Below are positions 36,233 to 45,082 of a stretch of 64,000 bases of DNA, piece by piece. This stretch comes from Haloechinothrix alba. Lineage in GTDB: Bacteria; Actinomycetota; Actinomycetes; Mycobacteriales; Pseudonocardiaceae. Position 1 is the first letter of the stretch, and each line of letters begins with the position of its first letter. The position numbers were made by a program, and so were the translations under genes. The stretch lies in assembly GCF_900188115.1 (NCBI RefSeq), contig NZ_FZNW01000001.1, positions 272,264 through 336,263 of the forward strand, read 5' to 3'. The notes under the pieces are model-generated. The model ran no database searches, was not told the origin of the DNA, and saw only the letters and a list, made by a program, of their open reading frames with translations.

Positions 36233-38089
36233 ATGCATAAGTACATCGAGCGCGGGCAGCTGCTCGCGCAGCGTGGGCTCTACGCGGGCCCGTCCGATGT
36301 GGTGAGCAGGGACCTTTACGGCGAGGTGACCTGTGGGCGGGCGCTGCGCAGGCGCGACAGCGTCACCCTCCAGCCCGGCACGTGCGTGTCCGCCAACACG
36401 TACTTCGGGCGGTTTCCCGCCACCTTCTGGCAGCGCTGGACCGGGGTTCGCGAGGTCCGGCTCGAACTGGTGGCAAGCGGTAGCGGCCGCATCTTTGTGG
36501 ACGCCTCGGACTTCGTCGCCGAGCCCCGCACCGTGACGGCCCGCCCCGTGGACGACGCGGTGGCCGAGACCATCACGATGAGCGTGCCGATCGACCGGTT
36601 CTACGACGGCGGGGCCATGTGGCTGCGGTTGGAGACCGAAGGGGCGCAGGAGCTCACCGTGGAGCGGGTGCGCTGGCTGGTCGACGCGCCGGAGTTCGTG
36701 CGCCCGACCGCGATCACGATCTGCACCATGAACCGGGCGGACGACTGTATGGCGACGCTGCAGACGCTGGCTGCCGAGCTGGACGAGCTCGAGACGGTCA
36801 GCACCGTCTACGTGGCCGACCAGGGCACGGACACCGTGGAAAGCCGTGACGGGTTCGAGCAGGTCGGCAAGGATCTCGGGGGCAGGCTGCGCTACATCAG
36901 GCAACCGAACCTCGGTGGGTCCGGCGGGTTCACAAGGGGCCTGTTCGAAACCGTCGGCGAGGACGACGGCTCGCGCACCGGCGTGCTGTTCATGGACGAC
37001 GACGTGCTGCTGGAGCCGGACATGGTGGTGCGGCTGACGGCGTTCGCCAACCGCACGAACGACCCGGCCATCGTCGGTGGCCAGATGCTCAACCTCCTGC
37101 ACCCGCACCAGCTGCACGTCGGCGCGGAATGGGCGAGCCTCAACACTCTCGAACCCGGAATCCCGTCGCGACACAGCCATGCCACGGCCGACCTGCTCGG
37201 TCTGCGGCCAGGGATGGACCGGCCGGACCGGCAGGACCGCAGGGTCGATTCCGGGTACAACGGCTGGTGGGCCTGCCTGATCCCCGCCGAGGTGGTCGAC
37301 GAGGTCGGCTACCCGATGCCGTTCTTCTTCCAGTGGGACGACGCGGAGTACTCCTACCGTGCCGCCGCGCACGGCATCCGGACCGTCACCCTTCCGGGGG
37401 CGGGCGTGTGGCACGCCGACTTCGGGTGGAAGGACTGGGACGAGTGGCACCGGTACTTCAACCTGCGCAACTCGATGATCACCGCGGCCCTGCACAGCCC
37501 GTTCGACCGTACGGTGCTGACGCGGGTGCTGCTCGCCCAGTTCGTGCGCTACCTGCTCGGCAGCCAGTACGGGCTGGCAGCCACGCTGATCAAGGCGGTC
37601 GAGGACTTCCTCGAGGGGCCTGAGGTGCTACACGACGGCGGGGTGGCCGCGATGCGGGAGATTCGCCGGATCAGGGGACAGTACCCGGAGACGCAGCGGC
37701 AGGAGCCGCACGAGATTCCCGGCATCGCCTCCGGCGACATCGGCATCGTCAACGCGGGTCCCCGGCCGAGCAAGGAGCGGTTGGTGCTGATCAAACGGAT
37801 CCTGTGGCGGGTCCTTGACAAGCATCCGTACGCCCTGGGTGCGATCCCGGCCGACGAGGCTCACTGGTGGCACGTGTCGCTGTTTCACACCGCCGTGGTT
37901 ACCGACGCCTCGCAGGAGGGTGTGCGGGTGCGTACGTACGACCGTGGACGCATGATCGGGCTGGCGCGCCGCGCCGCGAGCACGCTCCTGCGGCTGCGCA
38001 AGGAGGGGCCCCGGGTGCGCGAGGCGTACCGGAGCGCTCTGCCCGAGCTCACCAGCAGGCAGAACTGGGCACGCTTGTACGGCAAGTAG
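36233..38089 (+). CDS. glfT2: Galactofuranosyltransferase GlfT2
   Basis: 618 residues. ATG 36233 is preferred over an in-frame ATG at 36173 because GGAGGATCAGGGTG lies immediately upstream. An N-terminal beta-rich domain (to about residue 150) precedes a GT-A domain: NRADDCMATL, DQGTDTV, NLGGSGGFTRG, the metal-binding LFMDDDV and QWDDAEY with the C-terminal His in WHADFGWKD. Ends with a helical domain closing in ELTSRQNW, as in mycobacterial GlfT2. It polymerises alternating beta-1,5 and beta-1,6 galactofuranose at the inner membrane. Confidence 0.95.
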   Translation: MHKYIERGQLLAQRGLYAGPSDVVSRDLYGEVTCGRALRRRDSVTLQPGTCVSANTYFGRFPATFWQRWTGVREVRLELVASGSGRIFVDASDFVAEPRTVTARPVDDAVAETITMSVPIDRFYDGGAMWLRLETEGAQELTVERVRWLVDAPEFVRPTAITICTMNRADDCMATLQTLAAELDELETVSTVYVADQGTDTVESRDGFEQVGKDLGGRLRYIRQPNLGGSGGFTRGLFETVGEDDGSRTGVLFMDDDVLLEPDMVVRLTAFANRTNDPAIVGGQMLNLLHPHQLHVGAEWASLNTLEPGIPSRHSHATADLLGLRPGMDRPDRQDRRVDSGYNGWWACLIPAEVVDEVGYPMPFFFQWDDAEYSYRAAAHGIRTVTLPGAGVWHADFGWKDWDEWHRYFNLRNSMITAALHSPFDRTVLTRVLLAQFVRYLLGSQYGLAATLIKAVEDFLEGPEVLHDGGVAAMREIRRIRGQYPETQRQEPHEIPGIASGDIGIVNAGPRPSKERLVLIKRILWRVLDKHPYALGAIPADEAHWWHVSLFHTAVVTDASQEGVRVRTYDRGRMIGLARRAASTLLRLRKEGPRVREAYRSALPELTSRQNWARLYGK

Positions 38090-38169
38090 ACCTCGTTACG
38101 GACGCCGGCGCAGCCCGGAACCCGCTCCGGGCGATGCTCCGTACGTTGCCGTGCCTGTGGCCGACCGGC

Positions 38170-39111
38170 TCATGCGGAACCATCCTGGTACCGGTGGAAA
38201 CGTTCCCGGCGGCCCTGACGTGCGAGGCGTAGCCACTGCAGGAACTCGCGCGGGCTGCGCTTGCACGCGACGAAGTACAGTCCGAAGCGGACGATCTCCA
38301 GCGCGCCGATCTTGCGCATCCCCGGCTGGGACAGCAGGTACCCGCGGTTGCGGTAGGTGTAGTAGCGCTTGGCGGCGCCCGCGGGGTCCTGGGCGTGCAG
38401 CCTGCCGCCGAGCATGGGCCTGAACTCGGCTGTCCCGTTCGGGTGCAGGTAGGCGGTGCGGGTGGTGGTGCCGAACGCCAGCCCGGAACGCACCAGCCTG
38501 CGATGGATCTCCACCTCGTCACCACGCAGGAACAGGCGCAGGTCGGGCACCCCGACCACCTCGAGGGTGGTGGCGCGGAACAGGGCCCCGTTGAACAGCG
38601 ACGCGATGCCGGGCAGGAAGCCGTCGCCCAGCTCGGCCAGCGAACGCTTCCAGGTCAGTCCCCTGCGGAGCGGGAAAGCGAGGGTGTCGGGGTGGTCGAT
38701 ATCGACCACGACGGGTGAGACCGCGTCGAGCTCGCGAAGGTCCGCCTCCTGCCGGAGCACGGCGAGTACGTCCTCGTCGGCTGGGCAGCCGTCGTCGTCG
38801 GCGAGCCAGACCCAGCCTGCCCCGAGAGCGAGCGCGTGCAGCATTCCGAGCGCGAACCCGCCTGCCCCGCCCAGGTTGCGGCGCGAATGCAGGTAGGTGG
38901 TCGGCAGCTGGCAGTTGCCGACCACGTCGCGCGCGAGCTCGGCCGGATCGTTGTCGACCACGATCAGGTGAGTCACGGGGTGTGACTGGGCCGCGATGGC
39001 CTTCAGGGAGTGTGCGAGCGACTCGTGCCGGTCCCGGGTGACGACGACCGCGACCACCGAGTCCGCGGTCGGCTCGGCCGCACCGGCCGTGCCACTCGCC
39101 GCCCCGGTCAC
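38170..39111 (-). CDS. glfT1: Galactofuranosyltransferase GlfT1
   Basis: 313 residues from GTG 39111. GT2 signatures: VVVTRDRHESLAHSLKAIA at the N-terminus, VVDNDP, NLGGAGGFALGM, the DxD-like LADDDGCPADED and the acidic LRGDEVEIHRRL. GlfT1 adds the first galactofuranose residues to the rhamnosyl lipid linker. It lies 13 bp after the ATPase gene on the minus strand; order wzm-wzt-glfT1 fits one operon for priming and exporting galactan. Converges with glfT2. Confidence 0.92.
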   Translation of the reverse strand: MTGAASGTAGAAEPTADSVVAVVVTRDRHESLAHSLKAIAAQSHPVTHLIVVDNDPAELARDVVGNCQLPTTYLHSRRNLGGAGGFALGMLHALALGAGWVWLADDDGCPADEDVLAVLRQEADLRELDAVSPVVVDIDHPDTLAFPLRRGLTWKRSLAELGDGFLPGIASLFNGALFRATTLEVVGVPDLRLFLRGDEVEIHRRLVRSGLAFGTTTRTAYLHPNGTAEFRPMLGGRLHAQDPAGAAKRYYTYRNRGYLLSQPGMRKIGALEIVRFGLYFVACKRSPREFLQWLRLARQGRRERFHRYQDGSA

Positions 39112-39124
39112 GATACTGCCTCGA

Positions 39125-39946
39125 TCACGATGTGTAGCCGCTTCCGACGGGTGTGGAGGATTCGATGCCGAGACGCTTCGCCGCCTCGGCGCCGATGGAC
39201 TCGTACGGGTCCTTGCCCTTGTACGCGGTGAGTACCTCACGCAACGATCCCCGTTGGCGCACGTGCCCCTCGTCCAACCAGACGGCCGAGGTGCACAGCT
39301 CCAACAGTAGCTCGTCCTGGTGCGAGGCGAACACAAGCGCGCCGGAGCGTTTGACCAGATCCACCAGCCGGTTGCGGGCCTTGTTCATGAAGGCGCTGTC
39401 CACCGCGCCGATGCCTTCGTCGAGCAGCAGGATCTCCGGGTTGATCGAGGTGACCACGCCGAGGGCCAGCCGCACCCGCATCCCCGTGGAGTAGGCGCGC
39501 AGCGGCATCTGCAGGTAGTTGCCGAGCTCGGTGAACTCGGCGATGTCGTCGACGCGCTTCTGCATCTGCTTGCGCGTCATGCCGAGGTAGAGGCCGCGGA
39601 TCATGATGTTCTCGTAGCCCGAGATCTCGTTGTCCATACCGATGCCCAGGTCGAAGACCGGCGCCACACGGCCGACGATGCGAGAGGAGCCGCGGGTGGG
39701 CTCGTAGATCCCGGACAGCAGGCGAAGCAGCGTGGACTTGCCCGACCCGTTGTGGCCGACCAGCCCGACCCGGTCGCCCTCGTGGATCGACATCGTGATG
39801 TCCTGCAGCGCCTCGATGATCGGCACCTTGCTGTCGGTGCCGATCTTGCCGCCGACCTTGCCGAGCACCTTCTTCTTCAGCGAGCGGGTCTTGGCGTCGA
39901 AGATCGGGAAGTCGACGTAGGCGTTGCGCACGTCAATGCTGACCAT
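39125..39946 (-). CDS. wzt: Galactan export ABC transporter ATPase (Wzt/RfbE-like)
   Basis: 273 residues. Walker A GLVGHNGSGKST (about 62-73), Q-loop region, signature YSTGMRVRLALG, Walker B EILLLDEGIGAVD and H-loop FASHQDEL. The N-terminal DVRNAYVDFPIFDAKTRSL extension is typical for the mycobacterial Rv3781 type. It energises transfer of lipid-linked galactan across the membrane with the permease encoded just upstream (3 bp gap). Confidence 0.93.
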   Translation of the reverse strand: MVSIDVRNAYVDFPIFDAKTRSLKKKVLGKVGGKIGTDSKVPIIEALQDITMSIHEGDRVGLVGHNGSGKSTLLRLLSGIYEPTRGSSRIVGRVAPVFDLGIGMDNEISGYENIMIRGLYLGMTRKQMQKRVDDIAEFTELGNYLQMPLRAYSTGMRVRLALGVVTSINPEILLLDEGIGAVDSAFMNKARNRLVDLVKRSGALVFASHQDELLLELCTSAVWLDEGHVRQRGSLREVLTAYKGKDPYESIGAEAAKRLGIESSTPVGSGYTS

Positions 39947-39949
39947 AGT

Positions 39950-40894
39950 TCACACCCAGTAGGAGACTCGGGAACGGTAGTTGCGCATGACCACGACGGT
40001 CAGCAGCCAGCCGACGACCGTGAAGCCGCCGACGACGAACCAGTGGTGCAGGGACTGCACATTGCCGATCATCGGGGCTCGGATGATCTCGAGGAAGTGA
40101 TACACGGGGTTGAACTCGTAGAGGTACTGCCGCCAACCACCACCCGTTTCGGGGAACTTCGCGGCCAGGATATCGATAGACCACACGATCGGGGTCATGA
40201 AGAAGAGCAGGCTGCTCACGGCCGCGATCACCTGGGGGACGTCACGGAACCGGGTGCTGGTGATCCCGAGGAGAAGGACGACCCAGAGCCCGTTGAGCGC
40301 GAGGGCGCCGAACGCCGGGACGGCCATCAGCGCGGTGACGTTCAACCCTGGCTGCGGGATGCCGCCTTCCTCGATGATGGTGTAACCCGGCTGGGCGAGG
40401 GCGGGGAAGAAGATCGCCAGGATCACGACGTAGACGATCAGGTTGTGCACGAACATGATCATCAGCCGCCAGACCGTACGCAGTGCGTACACGGTGAGCG
40501 GGGCGGGCAGGTGCTTGATCATGTCCTCGTTCTCGATGAACGCGTTGGAGCCCTCCTGCAGGCACCCGATGAGGAAATGCCAGGTGATCAGCCCGACGGT
40601 GATGTAGGGAAGGAAGGTGGCGATATCGGCCTGGAACAGCTGGGAGTAGAGCAGGCCGAGCGCGAACGCGGTGACCGCCATGCTGATCGTGATCCACAGC
40701 GGCCCGAGAACCGACCTGCGGTAGCGCTGCTTGATGTCCTGCCACCCCAGGTGGCTCCACAACTCGCGGGCGGCGACACCCGCCCGGAGGTCGTCGAAGG
40801 CGCGCCGGAAGCTGCGGCTCGCGGGCAGACGGCCGGGAGGTACCGCGCCCGGCTCCTCCGGCTGGTCTGACGTGAGCGTGCTGATGGTGTGCAC
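39950..40894 (-). CDS. wzm: Galactan export ABC transporter permease (Wzm/RfbD-like)
   Basis: 314 residues, ABC2-type membrane protein with about six hydrophobic segments (from residue 65 on). Signatures: WQDIKQRYRRSVLGPLWITIS as the coupling-helix region and FNPVYHFLEIIRAPMIG near the C-terminus, both typical for polysaccharide exporters. It forms the channel through which the ATPase pair pushes lipid-linked galactan. First gene of the wzm-wzt-glfT1 operon; a 55-bp nested palindrome separates it from the upstream methyltransferase gene. Confidence 0.92.
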   Translation of the reverse strand: MHTISTLTSDQPEEPGAVPPGRLPASRSFRRAFDDLRAGVAARELWSHLGWQDIKQRYRRSVLGPLWITISMAVTAFALGLLYSQLFQADIATFLPYITVGLITWHFLIGCLQEGSNAFIENEDMIKHLPAPLTVYALRTVWRLMIMFVHNLIVYVVILAIFFPALAQPGYTIIEEGGIPQPGLNVTALMAVPAFGALALNGLWVVLLLGITSTRFRDVPQVIAAVSSLLFFMTPIVWSIDILAAKFPETGGGWRQYLYEFNPVYHFLEIIRAPMIGNVQSLHHWFVVGGFTVVGWLLTVVVMRNYRSRVSYWV

Positions 40895-40932
40895 GAATGA
40901 GCAGGGTACCGGCCGCCGCCCGCGCCCCGTGA

Positions 40933-40987
40933 GGGAGCCGAAGGTGACAGCCGGCTCCTTCTATGGAACCGGGGTCACCTTCGGCTC
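40933..40987. repeat. Dispersed nested palindrome, copy 2
   Basis: Outer arms GGGAGCCGAAGGTGAC and GTCACCTTCGGCTC, inner arms GGCTCC/GGAACC around TTCTAT. Lies between the methyltransferase stop and the wzm start on the minus strand. The hairpin can end transcription from either side. Confidence 0.88.
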
Positions 40988-40994
40988 GTCCCGC

Positions 40995-41849
40995 TCAGGT
41001 CAAGCGGACGACGACTTGGCGGTCGTGGTACGTGTAGGCCTCGTAGCTGAAGCCGATGCCGGTCCGGTCGACGAATTCCCGCCACGCCCGGTACTCGTGC
41101 CGCTGCCAGCCGGGGTAGTTGAAGAACTCGTCGAACACGATGACGCTCCCCGGCCCGAGCCGCGGTTCGAGCTGCTCGAGTACCGTCGCGGCGGCGCTGA
41201 AGAGGTCGCTGTCGATGTGCACGAAGTCGATGGAGCCGGGATGCTCGGTGAGAAACCCGGGCAGCGTGTCGTCGAACAGGCCCACCACGAGTTCGGCGCC
41301 GGGCACGTCGGGCGGTTCGTCCATGGCGAACGTCCCTTCGGCGATGCCGGGCAGCCAGGCTTCGGGCAAGCCTTCGAAGGAATCGAACCCGTACACCCTG
41401 CCGTCGCCCCGCGCCTCGGCGATCTGACGCAGCGTGGTGCCGGTGGCGACCCCGAACTCCAGCGCCAGCCCGCCACGCGGCGCCAGCGAGAGGCCGTGGC
41501 GGAGGGTTTCGGCCGGGTGCGCGAACGCCGGGCACCCGACGAGGTGTTCCTCGGCGAACCGGCTGCTCTCCAGTGCGGCCGCGCGGTCACCCGCGTAGAA
41601 CGTGTCTCGCCGTGAGCGCACCTCGAAGTCGCCGATGTGGTCGATCGCCCGGTTCACCGCACGTTCGATATCGGCACCGAGTTCGGCCCGCATCTTGTCG
41701 AGGTGCTGTTCGGTCTCCTCCCGCAGGTGCGTCACCTCGTCCCGCAGCCGTTCGGTTTCGGCGCGCTGCGGTTCGGCAAGCCGGTCGGCGAGGCGGTGCG
41801 CCGTCACCGCGATCTTGGCGCGCGCCGCTCGGCGCAGTCGCTGCAGCAT
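40995..41849 (-). CDS. SAM-dependent methyltransferase with N-terminal coiled coil (TylF/MycF-like)
   Basis: 284 residues. Residues about 1-80 are helical and charged (AETERLRDEVTHLREETEQHLDKMRAELG), forming a likely coiled coil; the methyltransferase domain follows with GLALEFGVATGTTLRQIA (SAM site), YGFDSFEGLPE and the metal/catalytic DFVHIDSDLFSAA. The EFGVxxGxT and FDSFEGLP motifs are those of sugar O-methyltransferases of the TylF/MycF group. A role in methylating a glycan is likely from neighbours but unproven. Confidence 0.83.
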   Translation of the reverse strand: MLQRLRRAARAKIAVTAHRLADRLAEPQRAETERLRDEVTHLREETEQHLDKMRAELGADIERAVNRAIDHIGDFEVRSRRDTFYAGDRAAALESSRFAEEHLVGCPAFAHPAETLRHGLSLAPRGGLALEFGVATGTTLRQIAEARGDGRVYGFDSFEGLPEAWLPGIAEGTFAMDEPPDVPGAELVVGLFDDTLPGFLTEHPGSIDFVHIDSDLFSAAATVLEQLEPRLGPGSVIVFDEFFNYPGWQRHEYRAWREFVDRTGIGFSYEAYTYHDRQVVVRLT

Positions 41850-41956
41850 CGAAGCCTCCTACCGCTCGTGGTCACGGTTCGCCCGCGGACGGGGACACGG
41901 TCGAACAGGGCGATGCCTGACAGCGTACCGAGCGGTGACACGCCTATCATGGGCCG

Positions 41957-43153
41957 ATGCCCAGCAGTCCAGCCGACGTGCCAGTCGAGCACGAATCCCG
42001 CTCCCCGGTGTACTACCTGGTCGCGCCCGTGGGAACACCCAACTACGGTGATGAGCTCATCGCGGCGGGCTGGCTGCGTTACCTGGCCGAGCACGCTCCC
42101 GGGGCGACGGTGTGGCTGGACACCCATTCCCCCGGCCCCGCGCAGGTGCTGCTCGCGGGAATGCATCCCGGCCTGCGGGTCACGGACACGCTGTGGCGGT
42201 TGTGTGGTGCGGCGCCGTCCGAGGAGCCGTGGCAGGTCAGCTCCTGGGTGCAGGCCACCGTGCAGAGTCCGGGAATGGCCCCGCACCTGCATCACGGGAT
42301 CGGGCTGCTGCACAGTGCGGACGTGCTGCACGTGCTCGGGGGTGGGTACGTCAACGCGTTGTGGCCACGGCATATCGGCCTGCTCGCCGGGGTGCTCGCG
42401 GCAGCATGCGTCAGCGGGGCTCGCACCGCTATGACCGGGCACGGGCTGCTGCCGCCCGCCGCCGGAGTTGCGGCGTTGCTGCACGCCCTGGTGGCGCGTT
42501 TCGACGTGGTGGATGCGCGGGACCGGCCGTCCGCGGAGCTGCTGGGGGTCGAGCGCGGTGTGGACGACGCTTTCCTGGCGCTCGGCGCGGACGGCTACTC
42601 TGATGTGGACGCGTGCTGGCCGGGGCAGGAGCCGCCCGATGTACTGCTGTGCGTGCAGTCCGACATGGTGCGCGGGACCGTGACCGAACTGGCTGCGACG
42701 GTGCTCGCCACGCTGCGCGAGTGGCGCGTGCCGCCACACCGGGTGTGTTTCGTGGAAGGCATTCCCCGGGTCGATCGGGAGGTGTTCGAGCTGCTCGAGC
42801 ACGAGCTTCCCGGGGTGCGGTTCTACCCGTTCTCCGACGTCTGGGACCGGGGCCTGCCCGCGCGGGCAGGCCAGGTGTGGATCTCCACGCGCTTCCACGT
42901 GCACCTGGTCGCGGCCGCTGCGGGAGCGTCGGGCGTGGCCCTGCCGGTCAGCGAGGAGTACTACGCCGTGAAGCACCGCTCGCTCGCCGAGCTCGGCTCC
43001 GGGTGGGACGTCGCCGGGGGCCTGGGCGGCCCACTACCGTGGCCGTCCGGGGGAGGGTTCGACCCGGCTGAGCTGGCTCGGCTGACGCGGGAGAAGCGCG
43101 ACCTCGCCAAAGGGGTCTATGCCCCGGCGGCGGAGCCGGACGGCGACGGGTAG
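41957..43153 (+). CDS. Polysaccharide pyruvyl transferase family protein
   Basis: 398 residues. N-terminal VYYLVAPVGTPNYGDELIAAGWLRYL matches the opening of PF04230, where a GNxGDE-type motif binds donor; later LHVLGGGYVNALWP and the C-terminal ISTRFHVHLVAAAAG (RxHxxI-like) are family marks. These enzymes add pyruvate ketals to wall glycans using phosphoenolpyruvate, although many members have other roles. Divergent from the methyltransferase gene, 107 bp away, so both may modify one surface polymer. Confidence 0.8.
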   Translation: MPSSPADVPVEHESRSPVYYLVAPVGTPNYGDELIAAGWLRYLAEHAPGATVWLDTHSPGPAQVLLAGMHPGLRVTDTLWRLCGAAPSEEPWQVSSWVQATVQSPGMAPHLHHGIGLLHSADVLHVLGGGYVNALWPRHIGLLAGVLAAACVSGARTAMTGHGLLPPAAGVAALLHALVARFDVVDARDRPSAELLGVERGVDDAFLALGADGYSDVDACWPGQEPPDVLLCVQSDMVRGTVTELAATVLATLREWRVPPHRVCFVEGIPRVDREVFELLEHELPGVRFYPFSDVWDRGLPARAGQVWISTRFHVHLVAAAAGASGVALPVSEEYYAVKHRSLAELGSGWDVAGGLGGPLPWPSGGGFDPAELARLTREKRDLAKGVYAPAAEPDGDG

Positions 43154-43245
43154 CACGGGCGTGGGTGATCCGCGCGGCACGCTGTGCGGGTACGGCCGCG
43201 TGAGGAATGATGGCGGGGAGGCTCCGACCGAGGAAGGGAGCACGG

Positions 43246-44967
43246 ATGACCGCAACACGTGACGCGACGGCACAACCGTCCTCGTTCGCCAAGTCCCTGT
43301 TCGCCGGTGCGCTACCGGACGACATGGTGTTCCCGTACCCGCAGCTGGAGAAGGACGAGTCCCGTACGGTTCGGCAGTTGATCTCGTCGGCGCGGGACTT
43401 CCTGGACGACAACTACGACTCGCGGACCGTCGAGGAGCAGCGCTGGGTCGGGGACGAGATCATCAGCGGCCTCGGTGAGCGGGGGTTGCTCGGCTTGTAC
43501 GTCGCGCCCGAGTACGGCGGCCAGGGGCTGTCCCAGACGGGGTACTGCCGGGTGATGGAGGAGTTCGGCGGGTACGACGCCAGCCTGTCCGTGGTGATGG
43601 GGGTGCACCAGTCGATCGGGATGAAGCCGATACACATGTTCGGCACCGAGGACCAGAAGGCGCGGTTCCTGCCCGACCTGGCCGCAGGCCGCAAGCTGGC
43701 GGGGTTCGGGTTGACCGAGCCGAGTGCTGGCTCGGACGCGTACAACGTGGCGAGCTACGCCGAGCAGCAGGCCGACGGGTCGTTCGTGCTCAACGGGGAG
43801 AAGCGCTGGATCGGCAACGGCGCCAAGGACGTGGTCGTGGTCTTCGCGCGCTGCGAGACGGGCCATGTCGCGCTGACCGTCGAGCGCGGCATGGACGGCT
43901 TCGAGGCGCCGCACCGCTTCGACACCCTCGGGCTGCTCGGCAACGATCTCCGCAAGTTGACGTTCAACGATGTGCGCGTGCCCAAGGAGAACGTGCTCGG
44001 TGAGCCGGGAGACGGTTTCCGGATCGCGATGTCGACGCTGAACAACGGCCGGATGTCGCTCGGCACCGGCGTGGTCGGCGCGACGAAGAAGCTGATCGAG
44101 CAAGCGATCGAGTACACCACCAACCGCGAGCAGTTCGGCATGTCGCTGTCCGAGTTCGAGCTGGTCCAGGACAAGGTCGGCTGGATGGTGTCCTATCTGT
44201 ATGGACTGGAGTCGATGGCGTACATGACGACCGGGCTCGTCGACTCCGGGGTCGGGGATTACTCGGTCGAATCAGCTATGTCCAAAGTGTCCTCGACCGA
44301 GTTCATCTGGTACGCCGTCAACAGGGTTTTCCAGCTCATGGGCGGTACCGCGTACATGGCGGACTCGCCGATCGCCAGGACGTTGCGCGACACCCGGATC
44401 TTCCCGATCTTCGAGGGCGCCAACGACGTGCTGCGCGCGTTCATCGCGCTGTCCGGGATGAAGGTGATCGCCGACGAGTTCGAGGATCTTCGGAAGATCG
44501 AGCTCAGCGACCCGATCAGGACGATGGGAACCATCGCCGACTTCGTGCGGGGTCGCGTGTCACGCACCCTGAACCCCGCGCAGCTGGAGACCGCGCATCC
44601 GGCGCTCGGTGAGCACGCCGACGCGGTAGCCGACCAGACCAAGCGGTTGCGCGGCACCGTCGAGAAGTTGTTGCGTGCGCACGGCAAGGACGTCAAGTTC
44701 AGGCAGCGGCACCAGAAGCGGCTGGCCGATGCCAGTACCGACATCTTCGCGCAGGTCGCCACGATCTCGCGTACCACCTCGCTGTTCGCCGACCAGGGAG
44801 TGGAGGCGTCCGGTCAGGAGCACTATATCGCCGACTCGTTCTGCAACCGTGCCGCCGCACGCGTGCGTAGCCAGCTGAACCGTGTCGAGGACAACGACGA
44901 CCAGCAGATCCACTCGATCGCCAGGGTCGCCTACAACCACGGCGGCTACGGCCCCAAGCTGCACTGA
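43246..44967 (+). CDS. Acyl-CoA dehydrogenase, long form with C-terminal extension
   Basis: 573 residues; ATG 43246 has AGGAAGGGAG upstream. The ACAD core shows FGLTEPSAGSDAYNV (FAD and substrate site), RWIGNGAKDVVVVFA, and IFEGANDVLRAFIA, in which the Glu is the catalytic base. The 150-residue C-terminal extension is like VLCAD/ACAD9-type enzymes, often membrane-associated. It oxidises acyl-CoA with transfer to an electron-transferring flavoprotein. No fad or etf gene is next to it. Confidence 0.92.
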   Translation: MTATRDATAQPSSFAKSLFAGALPDDMVFPYPQLEKDESRTVRQLISSARDFLDDNYDSRTVEEQRWVGDEIISGLGERGLLGLYVAPEYGGQGLSQTGYCRVMEEFGGYDASLSVVMGVHQSIGMKPIHMFGTEDQKARFLPDLAAGRKLAGFGLTEPSAGSDAYNVASYAEQQADGSFVLNGEKRWIGNGAKDVVVVFARCETGHVALTVERGMDGFEAPHRFDTLGLLGNDLRKLTFNDVRVPKENVLGEPGDGFRIAMSTLNNGRMSLGTGVVGATKKLIEQAIEYTTNREQFGMSLSEFELVQDKVGWMVSYLYGLESMAYMTTGLVDSGVGDYSVESAMSKVSSTEFIWYAVNRVFQLMGGTAYMADSPIARTLRDTRIFPIFEGANDVLRAFIALSGMKVIADEFEDLRKIELSDPIRTMGTIADFVRGRVSRTLNPAQLETAHPALGEHADAVADQTKRLRGTVEKLLRAHGKDVKFRQRHQKRLADASTDIFAQVATISRTTSLFADQGVEASGQEHYIADSFCNRAAARVRSQLNRVEDNDDQQIHSIARVAYNHGGYGPKLH

Positions 44968-44990
44968 CCCGCCCAGCCCGCCGGGCAGGT

Positions 44991-45047
44991 GGGAGCCGAA
45001 GGTGACAGCGGGCTCCTTCTATGGAACCGAGGTCACCTTCGGCTCCC
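44991..45047. repeat. Dispersed nested palindrome, copy 3 (perfect outer arms)
   Basis: Outer 16-base arms GGGAGCCGAAGGTGAC and its exact reverse complement enclose 25 bases that contain a smaller hairpin around TTCTAT. It sits in the gap between the convergent acyl-CoA dehydrogenase and bpa genes, where a bidirectional terminator would be expected. Confidence 0.9.
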
Positions 45048-45082
45048 ACGCGATGCCGGTCGCGTTGCGCGGGGACGCGCCA

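Noticed and set aside
36122..37495. 457-residue minus-strand frame opposite glfT2
   Set aside because: Pro/His/Arg-rich antisense shadow of a well-supported glycosyltransferase.
39320..40870. 516-residue plus-strand frame opposite the wzt and wzm genes
   Set aside because: Acidic, low-complexity shadow of two genes with clear ABC transporter motifs.
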